Source: Shewanella mangrovi
GTDB taxonomy: Bacteria > Pseudomonadota > Gammaproteobacteria > Enterobacterales > Shewanellaceae
NCBI RefSeq assembly: GCF_000753795.1
Contig: NZ_JPEO01000003.1
Coordinates: forward strand, 372,001 to 436,000
Length of the DNA: 64,000 nt
Direction: 5' to 3'
The notes under the pieces were generated by a model that saw nothing but the letters and a program-made list of their open reading frames with translations, was not told the DNA's origin and did not search any database. Shown in pieces: positions 39,546 through 49,662 of the stretch. Position numbers and translations under genes: made by a program. Each line of letters starts with the position of its first letter. The stretch's first letter is position 1.

Positions 39546-41258
39546 ATGATATTCACCGTCGATAAAGTGGTAGAAGAGAACCTCCCAACCCTCAACAACA
39601 AACCTTGGTTAGCAAAACCTACTAAAGCGATGCTGCGCTTCATGTTAAATGAGCAGCAATGCAACCAAATAGCCGAGCAGTTTAGCCATCTGCAAGGCAG
39701 TGATTTTGTCGAACAAGTGCTGCAGTATTTTAATATTTCCTACACAGTGCCAGATGTGGAATGGGAAAATCTCCCGCCGACGGGGCGTGTCGTGATATTT
39801 GCGAATCATCCAATTGGGTCACTCGATGCCTTAGTGCTGATAAAACTCATTAGTGAAGTGCGCGCTGACCTTAAGGTTGTTGCCAATGAGTTATTGATGC
39901 AGCTATCACCACTGCACAATCTACTGCTGCCAGTAAGGAATATGACGGGGGGAACACCGAAACCGCAGCTAGAAAAAATCCACCAACACCTCAACGATGA
40001 GGGCGCAGTGTTGATTTTTCCTGCCGGAGAGGTCTCTCGGTTACGTCCAAACGGAGTTCGTGATACTCACTGGCATGCCGGATTTTTGCGTATTGCTACC
40101 AGTTGTAACGCGCCACTACTGCCTATGTACGTGAGTGCCAAAAACTCTGCCGCCTTTTATGGTGCGTCGATGATTTATAAGCCGCTGGCCACGCTGATGT
40201 TGGTCAAAGAGATGTTCAAACAAAGCAATCGTACCTTTCCAGTACGGATCGGCGGACTTATCCCTGCTGATGCGGTTGCAGGCAATGATTTCACGCTCAA
40301 GACCAAAGTCAATCTACTGAAAAACCATCTGTATCGTATCGGAAAGAACCGCGCGGGAATATTTAAGACACAAAGCGCCATAGCTCATCCGGAAGACCGG
40401 CAAGCATTACAGCGAGCACTCTCGGAATGCGAACTGCTGGGTGAAACCCAAGATGAAAAACAGATTTATCTCTATCGTCATCAAGATAGCAGCCCTATCA
40501 TGCGTGAGATTGGCCGCTTACGTGAAATTTCTTTCCGCGCAGTTGGCGAAGGTACGGGAAAGCGTCGCGATACCGATCAATACGATCCTCACTACTGGCA
40601 TCTAGTGCTATGGGATCGTGATGAGCTGGAAATCGTTGGAGCCTATCGTTTTGCCAGTGCAAAACTACTGCATCAACAAGGTCTGCAGCTTTATAGTGAA
40701 TCCTTATTTCAATACAACCCGCAATTTGAGCCATTTTTTGAACAAGGGTTAGAGCTGGGCAGAAGTTTTGTACAACCAAAATACTGGGGCAAACGCAGTC
40801 TTGATTATCTCTGGTTTGGCATTGGCGCCTTCCTAGCAAAACACTCAGAATATCGCTATCTATTTGGCCCTGTCACCATCAGTAATCAGTTGCCACCACT
40901 CGCTAAAGAGATGCTGGTACATTTTTACCAAACCCAATTCCAGGCAGCAGATACCTACGCTAACTCTTTCCACCCATTTGAAATCAGTACCGCCCGAAAG
41001 CTTGAATTGGATGCACTGTATCAAGGATTGGATTATGAGCAGTCATTCAAACTACTCAAACAAACGCTGGCAAGTATGGGGGCCGCAGTGCCAACGCTGT
41101 ACAAGCAATATGGCGAGTTGTGCCAAGAACGAGGCGTCAGCTTTTTAGATTTTGGGGTAGATGCCGATTTTGGTGACTGTATTGATGGTGTGGTGTTGGT
41201 TGATATTGAAAAATTGAAGCCGAAAAAGCGTAAACGCTATATCGATGCCGAAATTTAG
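39546..41258 (+). CDS. olsF: Bifunctional ornithine-lipid synthase, OlsF type (acyltransferase fusion)
   Basis: A 570-residue fusion of two acyltransferases. The N-terminal half (about 60-270) is PlsC/OlsA-like, with the motif NHPIGSLD (His88, Asp94) and FPAGEVSRL. The C-terminal half (about 300-560) is OlsB-like (N-acyltransferase of the GNAT/hemolysin type: ISFRAVGEGTGKRRDTDQYD, ELGRSFVQPKYWGKRSLDYLW). Known OlsF enzymes make ornithine lipid from ornithine in two steps with one protein. The substrate amino acid here is inferred from the family. It has its own terminator. Confidence 0.82.
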   Translation: MIFTVDKVVEENLPTLNNKPWLAKPTKAMLRFMLNEQQCNQIAEQFSHLQGSDFVEQVLQYFNISYTVPDVEWENLPPTGRVVIFANHPIGSLDALVLIKLISEVRADLKVVANELLMQLSPLHNLLLPVRNMTGGTPKPQLEKIHQHLNDEGAVLIFPAGEVSRLRPNGVRDTHWHAGFLRIATSCNAPLLPMYVSAKNSAAFYGASMIYKPLATLMLVKEMFKQSNRTFPVRIGGLIPADAVAGNDFTLKTKVNLLKNHLYRIGKNRAGIFKTQSAIAHPEDRQALQRALSECELLGETQDEKQIYLYRHQDSSPIMREIGRLREISFRAVGEGTGKRRDTDQYDPHYWHLVLWDRDELEIVGAYRFASAKLLHQQGLQLYSESLFQYNPQFEPFFEQGLELGRSFVQPKYWGKRSLDYLWFGIGAFLAKHSEYRYLFGPVTISNQLPPLAKEMLVHFYQTQFQAADTYANSFHPFEISTARKLELDALYQGLDYEQSFKLLKQTLASMGAAVPTLYKQYGELCQERGVSFLDFGVDADFGDCIDGVVLVDIEKLKPKKRKRYIDAEI

Positions 41259-41272
41259 TACATGTTTAACGC

Positions 41273-41309
41273 AAAAAATAGGGAGAACGATACAGTTCTC
41301 CCTATTTTA
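41273..41309 (+). terminator. Bidirectional terminator between olsF and the pilin operon
   Basis: 14-bp stem AAAATAGGGAGAAC (41275-41288) with GTTCTCCCTATTTT (41295-41308). Confidence 0.9.
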
Positions 41310-41322
41310 GAGCTCAACTCTT

Positions 41323-41616
41323 TTAGCGTAACGTCTGCTTATCCAGCCTCTTCGCAGCTTTTGAAGCGAAATCCTCGCTTTGAGGAACACATTCTAGAGC
41401 TTCTTTAACGTAGTAGCTTTTGCCATCGGCACGATGAACTTTGGTTGCCACCAATGATGCAACTTTAGCATTCACATTAGTTGCATCCCATCGGTAAAAC
41501 GCTATGGTTTTACCTTTTGAGGTGTCTAAATAGCATTTATAACTTACTCTTGCCGCGAAGGCATTTGTGGATAATATGGATGTAGTAATCAACAATGAAC
41601 TAATCAATATTTTCAT
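41323..41616 (-). CDS. Small periplasmic protein at the end of the pilin operon, TapY2-like
   Basis: A 97-residue secreted protein with a signal peptide (about 1-22, ending in AFAA) and two cysteines (YKCYLD and LECVPQ) that could form a disulfide. I use the ATG at 41616 because it overlaps the pilE stop (ATGA). Position and size match TapY2-type proteins found after pilE in Shewanella and Aeromonas pilin clusters; the function of those is unclear. Confidence 0.7.
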   Translation of the reverse strand: MKILISSLLITTSILSTNAFAARVSYKCYLDTSKGKTIAFYRWDATNVNAKVASLVATKVHRADGKSYYVKEALECVPQSEDFASKAAKRLDKQTLR

Positions 41617-42032
41617 TTCCAACACTCCGCGCTTGGCCCCTTTTCACCAGTTTCGGTCAACGTGATAGTCCCGCATTTAGTATCTCTAGAAGCTTGAGAG
41701 CCTTGCGGGACTGCAGACAATTCAAAATTATCAACTCCAACCGAGCTTACTTTATAATAACCATGCTCTGTTTCATATGGAGAGCTAGAGAGCCCTAAAT
41801 CAGTTAGTGTTTCTGCGTACTCTCTATTGTCCAGATAGTATTGCTCCTGCAAATTTGCAACCTTCATCAATGCTGCATGAGCCTCAGAACGATTACTACG
41901 AGTCACGTAATCAATATATGATGGATAGGCAATTGAGGCCAAAATACCAATAATTACCACCACAATCATGACTTCGATGAGGGTAAATCCACCAACGACA
42001 TTTTTTTGATTACACAACATATCAATCCTCAT
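41613..42032 (-). CDS. pilE: Type IV pilin-like protein PilE
   Basis: A 139-residue minor pilin with a class III leader (cleavage after Gly15, GG-FTLIE, Glu5 of the mature protein present), a long N-terminal helix (VMIVVVIIGILASIAYPSYIDYV) and a C-terminal disulfide pair (DTKCG, AECWK). It overlaps the pilY1 stop by 11 nt and is coupled to the next gene by ATGA. It is required with PilVWX and PilY1 to prime type IV pilus assembly in related systems. Confidence 0.92.
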   Translation of the reverse strand: MRIDMLCNQKNVVGGFTLIEVMIVVVIIGILASIAYPSYIDYVTRSNRSEAHAALMKVANLQEQYYLDNREYAETLTDLGLSSSPYETEHGYYKVSSVGVDNFELSAVPQGSQASRDTKCGTITLTETGEKGPSAECWK

Positions 42033-45000
42033 TTACGTGGTAATAAATTTTATTAGTAGTCAATCCAGACTCTAATTTAACTGTTCCTGAACAATCATCT
42101 CCGACACATTCCCCGCTGCCAATAATCAAGACAGCATCGGGAGCGTCAGGATCATCTGGGTCATCTGGAGGCGTCACTATCTTAGGTGGTTGAGGTATAC
42201 AATTGTCACAAATATCGCGATATTCATAACTAGTACGCCCCCCTTTATGTAGATCAAATGTGTACAAGCGTCCTTGAGACGTTATCTGGCACGTTTCCTC
42301 CGGATTTTCTAATGAAGGAGTAAATGAGGTGAAATAAACTTTACCTTTAATGATGGTCGACGGTGAAAGACTCTTTTCTCCTGTGCCAGGGAAACTATAG
42401 AACCATCCCAATTTAGTGCCAAAGGCAATATTCTCATCGTCAGAAGATGGAGCACTTGAGGTTACGTCGTATAAATTACTCAACGTGAGTGCATCAGGAA
42501 TAATATCTGAGCTAAATGTTTTTGTAACAACGTGCCTATCTTGCAGCACAAAAAACATATCTTGTACTGAAGTATCTAACGGAGCAGCCCGATTTCCACT
42601 CCCCAATGTCACAGCGTCATAAGGAACATTTTGATACCCTGTAGTTGTCGTGGTATTTCCGCTAGCATCTGTATATGTCACAGTGGTGACGTTAGAAAAT
42701 TCAGTTTGAGCGACGACTGGCTCGTAGAAAAAATGTCGGTTAGAAGTAAGAGCTCCGCCTAAAAAGGCAAATTTAAACGCTGACCAAGTGGATGTCGTCC
42801 CCGACGGCATATCCATTCGCCAAATATTTCCACCTAAATCTGCGGCGTAGAGGCGGTCAACAATTCCATCACCATTACTATCAAGTGTTGCGATAGAGCC
42901 AGGAATACTATCCTCAATCCCCGGAAGAGAGGTACTACCTCCTTCACCAAAGTTATAAATCAAAGTTCCATCGTCAGCGTCAACGATATAAACATTTCGC
43001 CCCACCGGTGAGCTAGGTGTACCGGTATCATATGCAGCGTCATAGCCACCGCCAAAAATAACAGCGAGTTTCTGACCTGTTTCAGTTGGTATTCTAGCTA
43101 CAACCGGGGTCGACCAAGACTCCCCGAGCTCTGAAAACCCAGTATCAGAGGGAGTAAGGTGCCACTTCAATTTGGGGGAAGTTGGGGATGTAACATCTAA
43201 CGCAAAATAATCATTTCCGCCTCGACGTAAACCTAAGAACAACCAAGCTGTCTTAATTGAACCATCAGAGTTTCTCTCTAAATAGGAGACAGGAGACCCA
43301 TCGATTCCGTAAACACTATGTCCATTGGAGTAGCTGTTTTCTCGTAGTGTAGGGACATGTTGTAAAAATTGTTCAGGCATTAGTGCCCAACTTTCAGTTA
43401 CTGAGCTTCCCTCGTCCTTGAAAGCATGAAACATCCCTTCATTGGTGCCCATAAATATATAAGTGCCAATGGAGCCGCCGTAATCTATAGCAAGCGGCTG
43501 AGAATGCATAGGGTCTCCCATAATATCGCCCCGCACACCATCAAAATCATCAGACATCAACGTAGTTCCATCAGTGTCTGTATCGACGTTATTCCCTTTG
43601 AGCCACGATAGAGCTTTAGCCAAGTCGTCTGCTGTAGTTACATTCAAATAGGTCATCACATCCGTCGCACTAGCACCGGAGAACAATGCATCCAACGTCT
43701 CAAACGAGCCCCCTGAACCAGAGTCTGTGTATATAGTCCTATCATCTGGCACCAAGGAACGTGCGGCACCACCTTGTTGCACATCGTTTCCGTCTGGTCC
43801 AGATGAGCAATCACTCCAATAACTGCAAGCGGTGTCTTTAATTCCACCGCTAGCACCAATAGCATTATCACCATTAGCGTCGACTAATGTGCCACTGGAA
43901 TTCACTTTGAATTTTTTTAAGTTACCAGCCCAACGTGGTCCTGCTGATGGTTCAAACAATGCGTAATACGCGGAATCTAGGGTTCGGGTAGGATCGGCAT
44001 TACTGTACGCAACACCCGGTGCTGAGAATCGTTGTCCCTCTTGGGTAATATTAGATAAAACGGCGCTAAATGCAGCGACTAAACTACTTGCACCATCGGA
44101 TGCGGTACTACTCGCAGAATAATATTTTCCGCCACCACGGTTTGCTGTTTCTTGCAATAATGGTTCAGCAGCGGAACCTTCATCTAGTGAAAAGCCGATG
44201 GTGTAGGTTCTTACATGCTGAAAAGCATCCGAGCCCGGCACCTGATCATGCCAATACATATAACTTGCTAATGCTGGAAGCCAACTAGACTTAGTTGAGC
44301 CATCAATATCAGACGTAAAAGTATATGATTCATAGTTCCCACCATCCGTAGTAGAGCCCCCGTCTAAGGTGTCATTAGACCTTGAACTAATCAAAGCTTG
44401 TACATCTGCGTCTGCAGCAGAATCTTGGGTTGGTTCTCCATCAGTAATGTAGATGATATAGGCGACATCACTGCAAGAGCTAAAAGGTGTCTGATACTGT
44501 GTATTTGAGTTAATCTCAATCGAGGTGTCATAAGGGGGCTTATTCGCGGTGTACTTAATGTCCCCACTGTCATAGTTTTTATCTTGATGGCCAAATACGA
44601 TACTTTGGCCACTAAAATAACGATAGGCCTCATACAAGGTTTCACATAACGGCGTATTGGTCTGAGCAGGAAGGCTATTAATTGTATTTAAAAGTGCCGT
44701 TTTTTCAGATTCCGTACGTTGTTTTATACCCGCAACTATCCTACCACCATTTCTAACCTCTTCAGTTTTATCAGTAGCATCTGGATAATTAAGGTTAAAA
44801 ACTTCAAGGCCAAAATCTACCGTTTCTGTGGTATTAATGACACTTTCAATTGCGCTCTTTGCCGTAGCAAGACGTGACTGCTCTACCATTTTAGGTTGAT
44901 TGGTGTAATACCATCTGAGGTAGTTAGCAGTATAAAGTGTGACCAACTCTCCCGACTTGAAGTCATCAGCCATCGCACTGTAATCGTTGTCGGTATTGCT

Positions 45001-45669
45001 ATTCCAAATTGCTGAATCATTGACAGGAATACCTGGTTCATAACCTGTGCTAGCATCAACAGTCGTAGTTGTAGTATTCCCTGCTGAGTCCGTTGTAGTT
45101 AATGAATAAGATCGACTTTTGTTATTGTCCAAATATGTACTATCGCCACTATTTTCCCAAGCATCGACATCTTCCCAACAATCAATTGGATTATTTCGAT
45201 CTTTCCCTTCATTTAATTTTATTGGTTGCCACGTCCCTTTGCCATTACCGTTAGAAACGTACTCACGGATATAGCCGGTAAAACGACCATATTGTTGCAG
45301 CTTTTCATAGGCAATAGTGCAGGCGTTGATTACAGTATTGAAACGGCGAGAGTCTGACGGGCTAAGAGGAGTAGCCAGTGCCGAATCATCAATTCCGACT
45401 CCAACAGTAAAATAGATGGAGCCATCATCATATGAATGAGCTGAATCTTCTGGAGCAACGTAATCAGGATCCCCTCCATCGTCATTATATCCAGACTTCG
45501 ACTCTTCAACCGTAGACATCGATGCTGAATTATCAAAAATAATTAAGACCTTAGCTCGGCCATTATTTACAGGAGCAAGAAGATAAAGGTCGGTGTCATC
45601 TGCCCAACTTTCCCCAACTAAGCCAACGAAGGTGAACAATAAAGTACACAAAAGTTTTTTGAGTTTCAT
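42022..45669 (-). CDS. pilY1: PilY1-type pilus adhesin/assembly protein
   Basis: A 1215-residue exported protein with a signal peptide (1-23). The N-terminal von Willebrand A-like domain starts VLIIFDNSASM, a DxSxS metal site. The C-terminal half is the seven-bladed PilY1 beta-propeller, with a calcium-loop DSNGDGIVD at about residues 929-937. A Pro/Asp-rich stretch (PPDDPDDPDAPD) lies near the C-terminus. In Pseudomonas PilY1 controls retraction, adhesion and surface sensing. It overlaps pilX and pilE by a few nucleotides. Confidence 0.92.
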   Translation of the reverse strand: MKLKKLLCTLLFTFVGLVGESWADDTDLYLLAPVNNGRAKVLIIFDNSASMSTVEESKSGYNDDGGDPDYVAPEDSAHSYDDGSIYFTVGVGIDDSALATPLSPSDSRRFNTVINACTIAYEKLQQYGRFTGYIREYVSNGNGKGTWQPIKLNEGKDRNNPIDCWEDVDAWENSGDSTYLDNNKSRSYSLTTTDSAGNTTTTTVDASTGYEPGIPVNDSAIWNSNTDNDYSAMADDFKSGELVTLYTANYLRWYYTNQPKMVEQSRLATAKSAIESVINTTETVDFGLEVFNLNYPDATDKTEEVRNGGRIVAGIKQRTESEKTALLNTINSLPAQTNTPLCETLYEAYRYFSGQSIVFGHQDKNYDSGDIKYTANKPPYDTSIEINSNTQYQTPFSSCSDVAYIIYITDGEPTQDSAADADVQALISSRSNDTLDGGSTTDGGNYESYTFTSDIDGSTKSSWLPALASYMYWHDQVPGSDAFQHVRTYTIGFSLDEGSAAEPLLQETANRGGGKYYSASSTASDGASSLVAAFSAVLSNITQEGQRFSAPGVAYSNADPTRTLDSAYYALFEPSAGPRWAGNLKKFKVNSSGTLVDANGDNAIGASGGIKDTACSYWSDCSSGPDGNDVQQGGAARSLVPDDRTIYTDSGSGGSFETLDALFSGASATDVMTYLNVTTADDLAKALSWLKGNNVDTDTDGTTLMSDDFDGVRGDIMGDPMHSQPLAIDYGGSIGTYIFMGTNEGMFHAFKDEGSSVTESWALMPEQFLQHVPTLRENSYSNGHSVYGIDGSPVSYLERNSDGSIKTAWLFLGLRRGGNDYFALDVTSPTSPKLKWHLTPSDTGFSELGESWSTPVVARIPTETGQKLAVIFGGGYDAAYDTGTPSSPVGRNVYIVDADDGTLIYNFGEGGSTSLPGIEDSIPGSIATLDSNGDGIVDRLYAADLGGNIWRMDMPSGTTSTWSAFKFAFLGGALTSNRHFFYEPVVAQTEFSNVTTVTYTDASGNTTTTTGYQNVPYDAVTLGSGNRAAPLDTSVQDMFFVLQDRHVVTKTFSSDIIPDALTLSNLYDVTSSAPSSDDENIAFGTKLGWFYSFPGTGEKSLSPSTIIKGKVYFTSFTPSLENPEETCQITSQGRLYTFDLHKGGRTSYEYRDICDNCIPQPPKIVTPPDDPDDPDAPDAVLIIGSGECVGDDCSGTVKLESGLTTNKIYYHVNED

Positions 45670-46112
45670 GATCCACTCCCATTAAGCACTTCCTGCTCAA
45701 TACCTTGAGTAACTGTGATACTACCTAATCCTGAACGCCCATAAGTCACACTATTTGACACTTCTACTCGTCTACAGGAGATTAGATTGGTTCCGCTAGC
45801 CGCTTCTGTTCGCTGGCAAGAAACGTTTGCGGGCGTTTCCCCCTTTGGCAACGAAAAAGCACTAGAACCTAAAACAGTCTGTGCTCCTGAAGTCGTCATG
45901 GTTGCCCAAAATGAGGGGGCTGTTTCGTTGAAAACTGTCGCCAACCCGCCATCAGCAGTCGCTTTTGCTTCAATCCGTTCAGCCCCAGCTCCAGCCATCC
46001 TTAAGGATTGCCCAGCATTTACCGCCAATGCCACGCCGATGACCGTCATAACGATTAATAGTATTAGCGCAAAAAAGAGCACAACACCCGTTTGTCGATT
46101 TAAGCTCTTCAT
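45666..46112 (-). CDS. pilX: Minor pilin PilX
   Basis: A 148-residue minor pilin. The N-terminus NRQTGVVLFFALILLIVMTVIG is the PilX type, with Gly before a hydrophobic helix but no Glu5. The C-terminal half has two cysteines (VSCQRT, ISCRRV). It overlaps the pilY1 start by 4 nt and follows pilW by 1 nt. Confidence 0.9.
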   Translation of the reverse strand: MKSLNRQTGVVLFFALILLIVMTVIGVALAVNAGQSLRMAGAGAERIEAKATADGGLATVFNETAPSFWATMTTSGAQTVLGSSAFSLPKGETPANVSCQRTEAASGTNLISCRRVEVSNSVTYGRSGLGSITVTQGIEQEVLNGSGS

Positions 46113-46113
46113 A

Positions 46114-47067
46114 TCAATTCCTAATCAACACTGGATTTTCCAGCATTACGGTAGTGGACAGGACCTTACGACGATAATGCTCGCTGCCTTCGTAATCGGT
46201 TGGCGTTATCGTTTTATCAGCTAATTGATAAGTAACAGTGTCCGTATAGCTGCGATCTTCTTCAACAGCACGCACTAACAAAAAGATTTTTACGGCAACA
46301 ATACGTTGAAAAGACTGGTTGTCCCACATCAAGTCTGTTACGTTTTCAACGGGTAAAAATCTATCAGCAGCGTCGTCGCCATCATTATCATAACCGTAGA
46401 GAATACGCATATTCTCAATCCCTTGAACTATTGCGCCCTCGGAATTATCCATAGAGCCACTATCACTTAAGCTATAACGTTTTAGACTTGGGATACCATT
46501 GTCATTGCCAATGTAATAAATGTTATGTTCATAGTTCCAAACGCGCTGATTCTTTACCGCGGTTCCAGTTGAATTACCCCTAAATATAATTTGACTCGAG
46601 GTTGTTGCGACTCGAAAACCAGTTGTTGCACCTGCTGGTCCCTTGAGACGTTTGATTTGAATAACATCCGTTCCAGCATTAGCATCGGTAACACAATCGA
46701 TAGACGTTGCACTTACTCCGACCTCATACCCCCATATTCTTCGAAAATGAGAGGCAATATCTACTGGAAGTGTACGATTGTTCAACCCCCCACCAATACA
46801 ATCATTTGTGATAGCCGCATCGACGGTAGTATTGGTTCCCACTATGAAGTCAGAACCTGTAACATCCCCAAAAAACGCAACCTGCTCAATATCTGGCGCC
46901 ATAATCGCAAGGGCCATGCGTCCATTCTCTTGCAATTGATTATATTGTCCGGTGGTGGTGACATTGGTGGCCGACATACTAAACATAGTGAAAACGCCTA
47001 AGGTCAAAAACAAACTGATCACCATAGCCACCATTAGTTCGACTAACGAAAATCCTTTGTTTGTCAT
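46114..47067 (-). CDS. pilW: Minor pilin PilW
   Basis: A 317-residue minor pilin from the ATG at 47067 with a short class III leader MTNKG-FSLVELMVAMVISLF (Glu5 present). The frame is open further upstream; an ATG at 47091 would give a 13-residue leader overlapping the pilV stop and is possible. The large C-terminal domain has cysteines at DCIGG and IDCVTD. It is part of the pilV-W-X-Y1-E-tapY2-like operon. Confidence 0.9.
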   Translation of the reverse strand: MTNKGFSLVELMVAMVISLFLTLGVFTMFSMSATNVTTTGQYNQLQENGRMALAIMAPDIEQVAFFGDVTGSDFIVGTNTTVDAAITNDCIGGGLNNRTLPVDIASHFRRIWGYEVGVSATSIDCVTDANAGTDVIQIKRLKGPAGATTGFRVATTSSQIIFRGNSTGTAVKNQRVWNYEHNIYYIGNDNGIPSLKRYSLSDSGSMDNSEGAIVQGIENMRILYGYDNDGDDAADRFLPVENVTDLMWDNQSFQRIVAVKIFLLVRAVEEDRSYTDTVTYQLADKTITPTDYEGSEHYRRKVLSTTVMLENPVLIRN

Positions 47068-47080
47068 TAGCTTTACTGGA

Positions 47081-47638
47081 TTACACACCATCAATGACAC
47101 TCTCCAATACAAACAAACGTCTTCTAGCCCCCAATGAGCTCCCGCAAGTAGAATCACTAGCCGAAGTTCCCGCTGTTCCTTGAATACCTCGCCAAGCAAT
47201 GGCAATACTTACATTTGCCTTGACCTTCCCTGTCTCATCAGATTTCTCATAGTCCACCGAAATGCATCCGATGCTGGAATCAAGCCCCCCAACATTCGTT
47301 CCGTCTTTTTCTTCAGCACCACCAGACATTAACCAATTCCATTGGTAAACATCCCATTCAGCCATATCTGCAGGTGAACAATTTACAGCTGCATCGCAAC
47401 TATCTGCGGATGTAATATTTGGTGGCCCGATATAAGAGTCAATCACGGTTTTGTTCAACTTCATGCGATTAAGGATGTCATTTGCTAGATACGCAGCCGT
47501 TGTCTGCTGAAACGACTCGAAACTCGATCGCTTCGCCACAATATGTAAATTAAAAATACCGATCAGACCGATCACCAAAATGACCAGCGCTACCATGACC
47601 TCAATGAGAGAGAATCCAGCTCTCTTTACATTTACCAA
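47081..47638 (-). CDS. pilV: Minor pilin PilV
   Basis: A 185-residue minor pilin. The TTG at 47638, with GGAGA 8 nt upstream, gives the leader MVNVKRAG-FSLIEVMVALVIL; the ATG at 47713 would give an unusually long 33-residue leader. Four cysteines follow in the middle (ADSCDAAVNC, IGCISV) and one near the end. First gene of the minor-pilin operon; no fimT/fimU-like gene is seen upstream. Confidence 0.85.
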   Translation of the reverse strand: MVNVKRAGFSLIEVMVALVILVIGLIGIFNLHIVAKRSSFESFQQTTAAYLANDILNRMKLNKTVIDSYIGPPNITSADSCDAAVNCSPADMAEWDVYQWNWLMSGGAEEKDGTNVGGLDSSIGCISVDYEKSDETGKVKANVSIAIAWRGIQGTAGTSASDSTCGSSLGARRRLFVLESVIDGV

Positions 47639-47924
47639 TGTCAAATCTCCGGCGACCGCCAAATCATCGGCAGAAAATATTGTTAATTTTCTGCCAGTTA
47701 CCATATAAGCCAACTTTTATAATAGATAAACATCGGCACCTTGGCTAGTAACAAACGCAAGCAAAAACACACATCGGTTATGCACTTTAGCCATATCATA
47801 CCTGCCGAACTTTAGGGATATTTAGCCGTTCAATTATATTAGTTACTTAAATTCAACAAGTTGAATATTTTTTAATCACAATAAAGACACTTTTGTAAAG
47901 GTGATTTCGCTATATTGGACCCGT

Positions 47925-47953
47925 AAAAAAACCGGATTTCTCCGGCTTTTTTA
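47925..47953 (-). terminator. Terminator after the hemerythrin gene
   Basis: CCGGA (47932-47936) with TCCGG (47941-47945), A-run before and T-run after, between the pilV promoter region and the hemerythrin stop. Confidence 0.7.
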
Positions 47954-47968
47954 TTAACTGATTGCACA

Positions 47969-48523
47969 TTAGTTCAGTGAAGTAGGATCTACAGATTGGA
48001 TATAGTGGCGTAATTCTTCAAAAACGACGTCATCGCCATCGGTAAACAGTGGGTCTTCGACTAATCGTTCAGAGCACATGTCGGCAACTTTTTGCCAATC
48101 TTCATCCGTCATTGTTTTTGCCAGCAATGGGAACACGTTTTCCTCTTCAAACTGAAGATGTTGCTCCTGCATAGTGACATAAGCTTTCAACTCTTCAACC
48201 AGCTTTTCTTTAGCCACCACAATATCGTTGAGGATCAAATTAAGCGTTGAGGCTAAAGCTGAAGACGCATCAACGAGCTTTTGATGTTCATGGCTCAAGC
48301 GCTGCGCCGAATCTTGTCTAGCAAATCGCTCCAAGTAGTACTCATAAACGATATCTTCCAGCGGATGATGACTATGCTCAGCATATCCCTGCATATACTC
48401 GACAACGTCGCGAACAAGAGCAAAATTAATTGCCTCTCCATCAGCGAGCTTTTTATATTTTCCTTTAAGCAGATTGAGCAGAACAGCAATGTGCTTATGA
48501 TCGTTTTGCAATCTTGGCAGCAT
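47969..48523 (-). CDS. Hemerythrin-like domain protein
   Basis: About 184 residues from Met5 (48523), which has GGAGAG just upstream; the ATG at 48535 is the alternative. Numbered from that upstream ATG, di-iron ligands fit the hemerythrin pattern: His13/His15, HxxxE (His56, Glu60), His84 and HxxxxE (His126, Glu131). The family senses or binds O2, NO or protects against iron and nitrosative stress; the role here is not known. A striking dyad lies just upstream (48547-48571). Confidence 0.85.
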   Translation of the reverse strand: MLPRLQNDHKHIAVLLNLLKGKYKKLADGEAINFALVRDVVEYMQGYAEHSHHPLEDIVYEYYLERFARQDSAQRLSHEHQKLVDASSALASTLNLILNDIVVAKEKLVEELKAYVTMQEQHLQFEEENVFPLLAKTMTDEDWQKVADMCSERLVEDPLFTDGDDVVFEELRHYIQSVDPTSLN

Positions 48524-48546
48524 AGGGCTCTCCATTGTAAGGGGCC

Positions 48547-48571
48547 GTTAACTAGTTAAATTCTAGTTAAC
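48547..48571. promoter_or_regulatory. Candidate operator upstream of the hemerythrin gene
   Basis: 9-bp inverted repeat GTTAACTAG (48547-48555) and CTAGTTAAC (48563-48571) with 7 nt between. A third CTAGTTAA (48552-48559) overlaps the first arm and repeats directly at 11-nt spacing. It sits 24-48 nt upstream of the start. Confidence 0.5.
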
Positions 48572-48791
48572 AAGCACAAAGTTCGCTCAATGTTAGCGAC
48601 TGAAGAAAGATAAATACATGATGATGATCAAGGAAATTTATACAGCTTCTGTCAGATACAGCGAGTACAGTCACAGAAAACGCACAATTATTTCTAATTT
48701 AGCATAAATTTAATTACTCATTGTATGACATTTGCCTATTTTACAGCGACAGTGATAGCCTAAAAGCTAGCTCACTGATTTTGTATAATTT

Positions 48792-49643
48792 ATGAATTCC
48801 AAACGATGGGTCGGCGCCCATGTTAGCGCACAAGGCGGCGTTGCCAATGCCCCAATTAATGCAGCCAAAATCGGTGCAACCGCTTTTGCTCTTTTTACCA
48901 AAAACCAACGACGTTGGCAGGCTGCGCCGCTCGATGATAAAGAGATCGAAACCTTTAAGCAGAACTGCCACCTAAACGGTTTCAGTGCCGCGCAGGTTTT
49001 ACCGCATGATAGTTATCTGATTAATCTCGGGCATCCAGAGCCCGAACTCTTAGCAAAATCACGGGATGCATTTGTTGATGAAATGCGGCGCTGCCAGCAA
49101 CTAGGACTGTCCTTGCTTAACTTCCATCCAGGCAGTCATCTACGAAAAATTTCGGAATCCCTTTGTTTACGTAACATCAGTGATTCCATCAACTTCGCGC
49201 TCGACAGTACCGAAGGCGTAACCGCGGTGATTGAGAATACAGCCGGCCAAGGTTCTAATCTCGGACATCAATTTGAGCATCTAGCACAGATTATTCATCA
49301 TGTAGAAGACAAAAGCCGTGTCGGTATTTGCATTGATACTTGCCATATGTTCGCTGCTGGTTATGACATTCGAACCGCTGAAACGTGCGAGAGCAGCTTC
49401 AACTTATTTGATGAGATTGTCGGCTTTCAATATCTGAAAGGGATGCATCTTAACGACTGCAAGACAGCTTTTAGTAGTCGAGTTGATCGGCATGATTCAC
49501 TCGGTTATGGCAGCATTGGCAAAGTAGCATTTGAGTTTATTATGCAACACCCTGCCACGACCAGTATTCCATTAATCCTCGAAACAATTCGCCCCGACAT
49601 TTGGCCAGATGAAATCCGTTGGTTACAAAGTATTAGTCGTTGA
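48792..49643 (+). CDS. nfo: Deoxyribonuclease IV (endonuclease IV)
   Basis: AP endonuclease of base-excision repair. The 283-residue TIM-barrel protein has the zinc-ligand motifs [50 protein letters not shown] and [13 protein letters not shown] perfect TATAAT at 48784-48789 lies only 2 nt before the ATG, so transcription must start elsewhere or translation further in. It is the last core gene before the mobile island. Confidence 0.95.
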   Translation: MNSKRWVGAHVSAQGGVANAPINAAKIGATAFALFTKNQRRWQAAPLDDKEIETFKQNCHLNGFSAAQVLPHDSYLINLGHPEPELLAKSRDAFVDEMRRCQQLGLSLLNFHPGSHLRKISESLCLRNISDSINFALDSTEGVTAVIENTAGQGSNLGHQFEHLAQIIHHVEDKSRVGICIDTCHMFAAGYDIRTAETCESSFNLFDEIVGFQYLKGMHLNDCKTAFSSRVDRHDSLGYGSIGKVAFEFIMQHPATTSIPLILETIRPDIWPDEIRWLQSISR

Positions 49644-49662
49644 TGTGAAAAAGGACTCTTAA

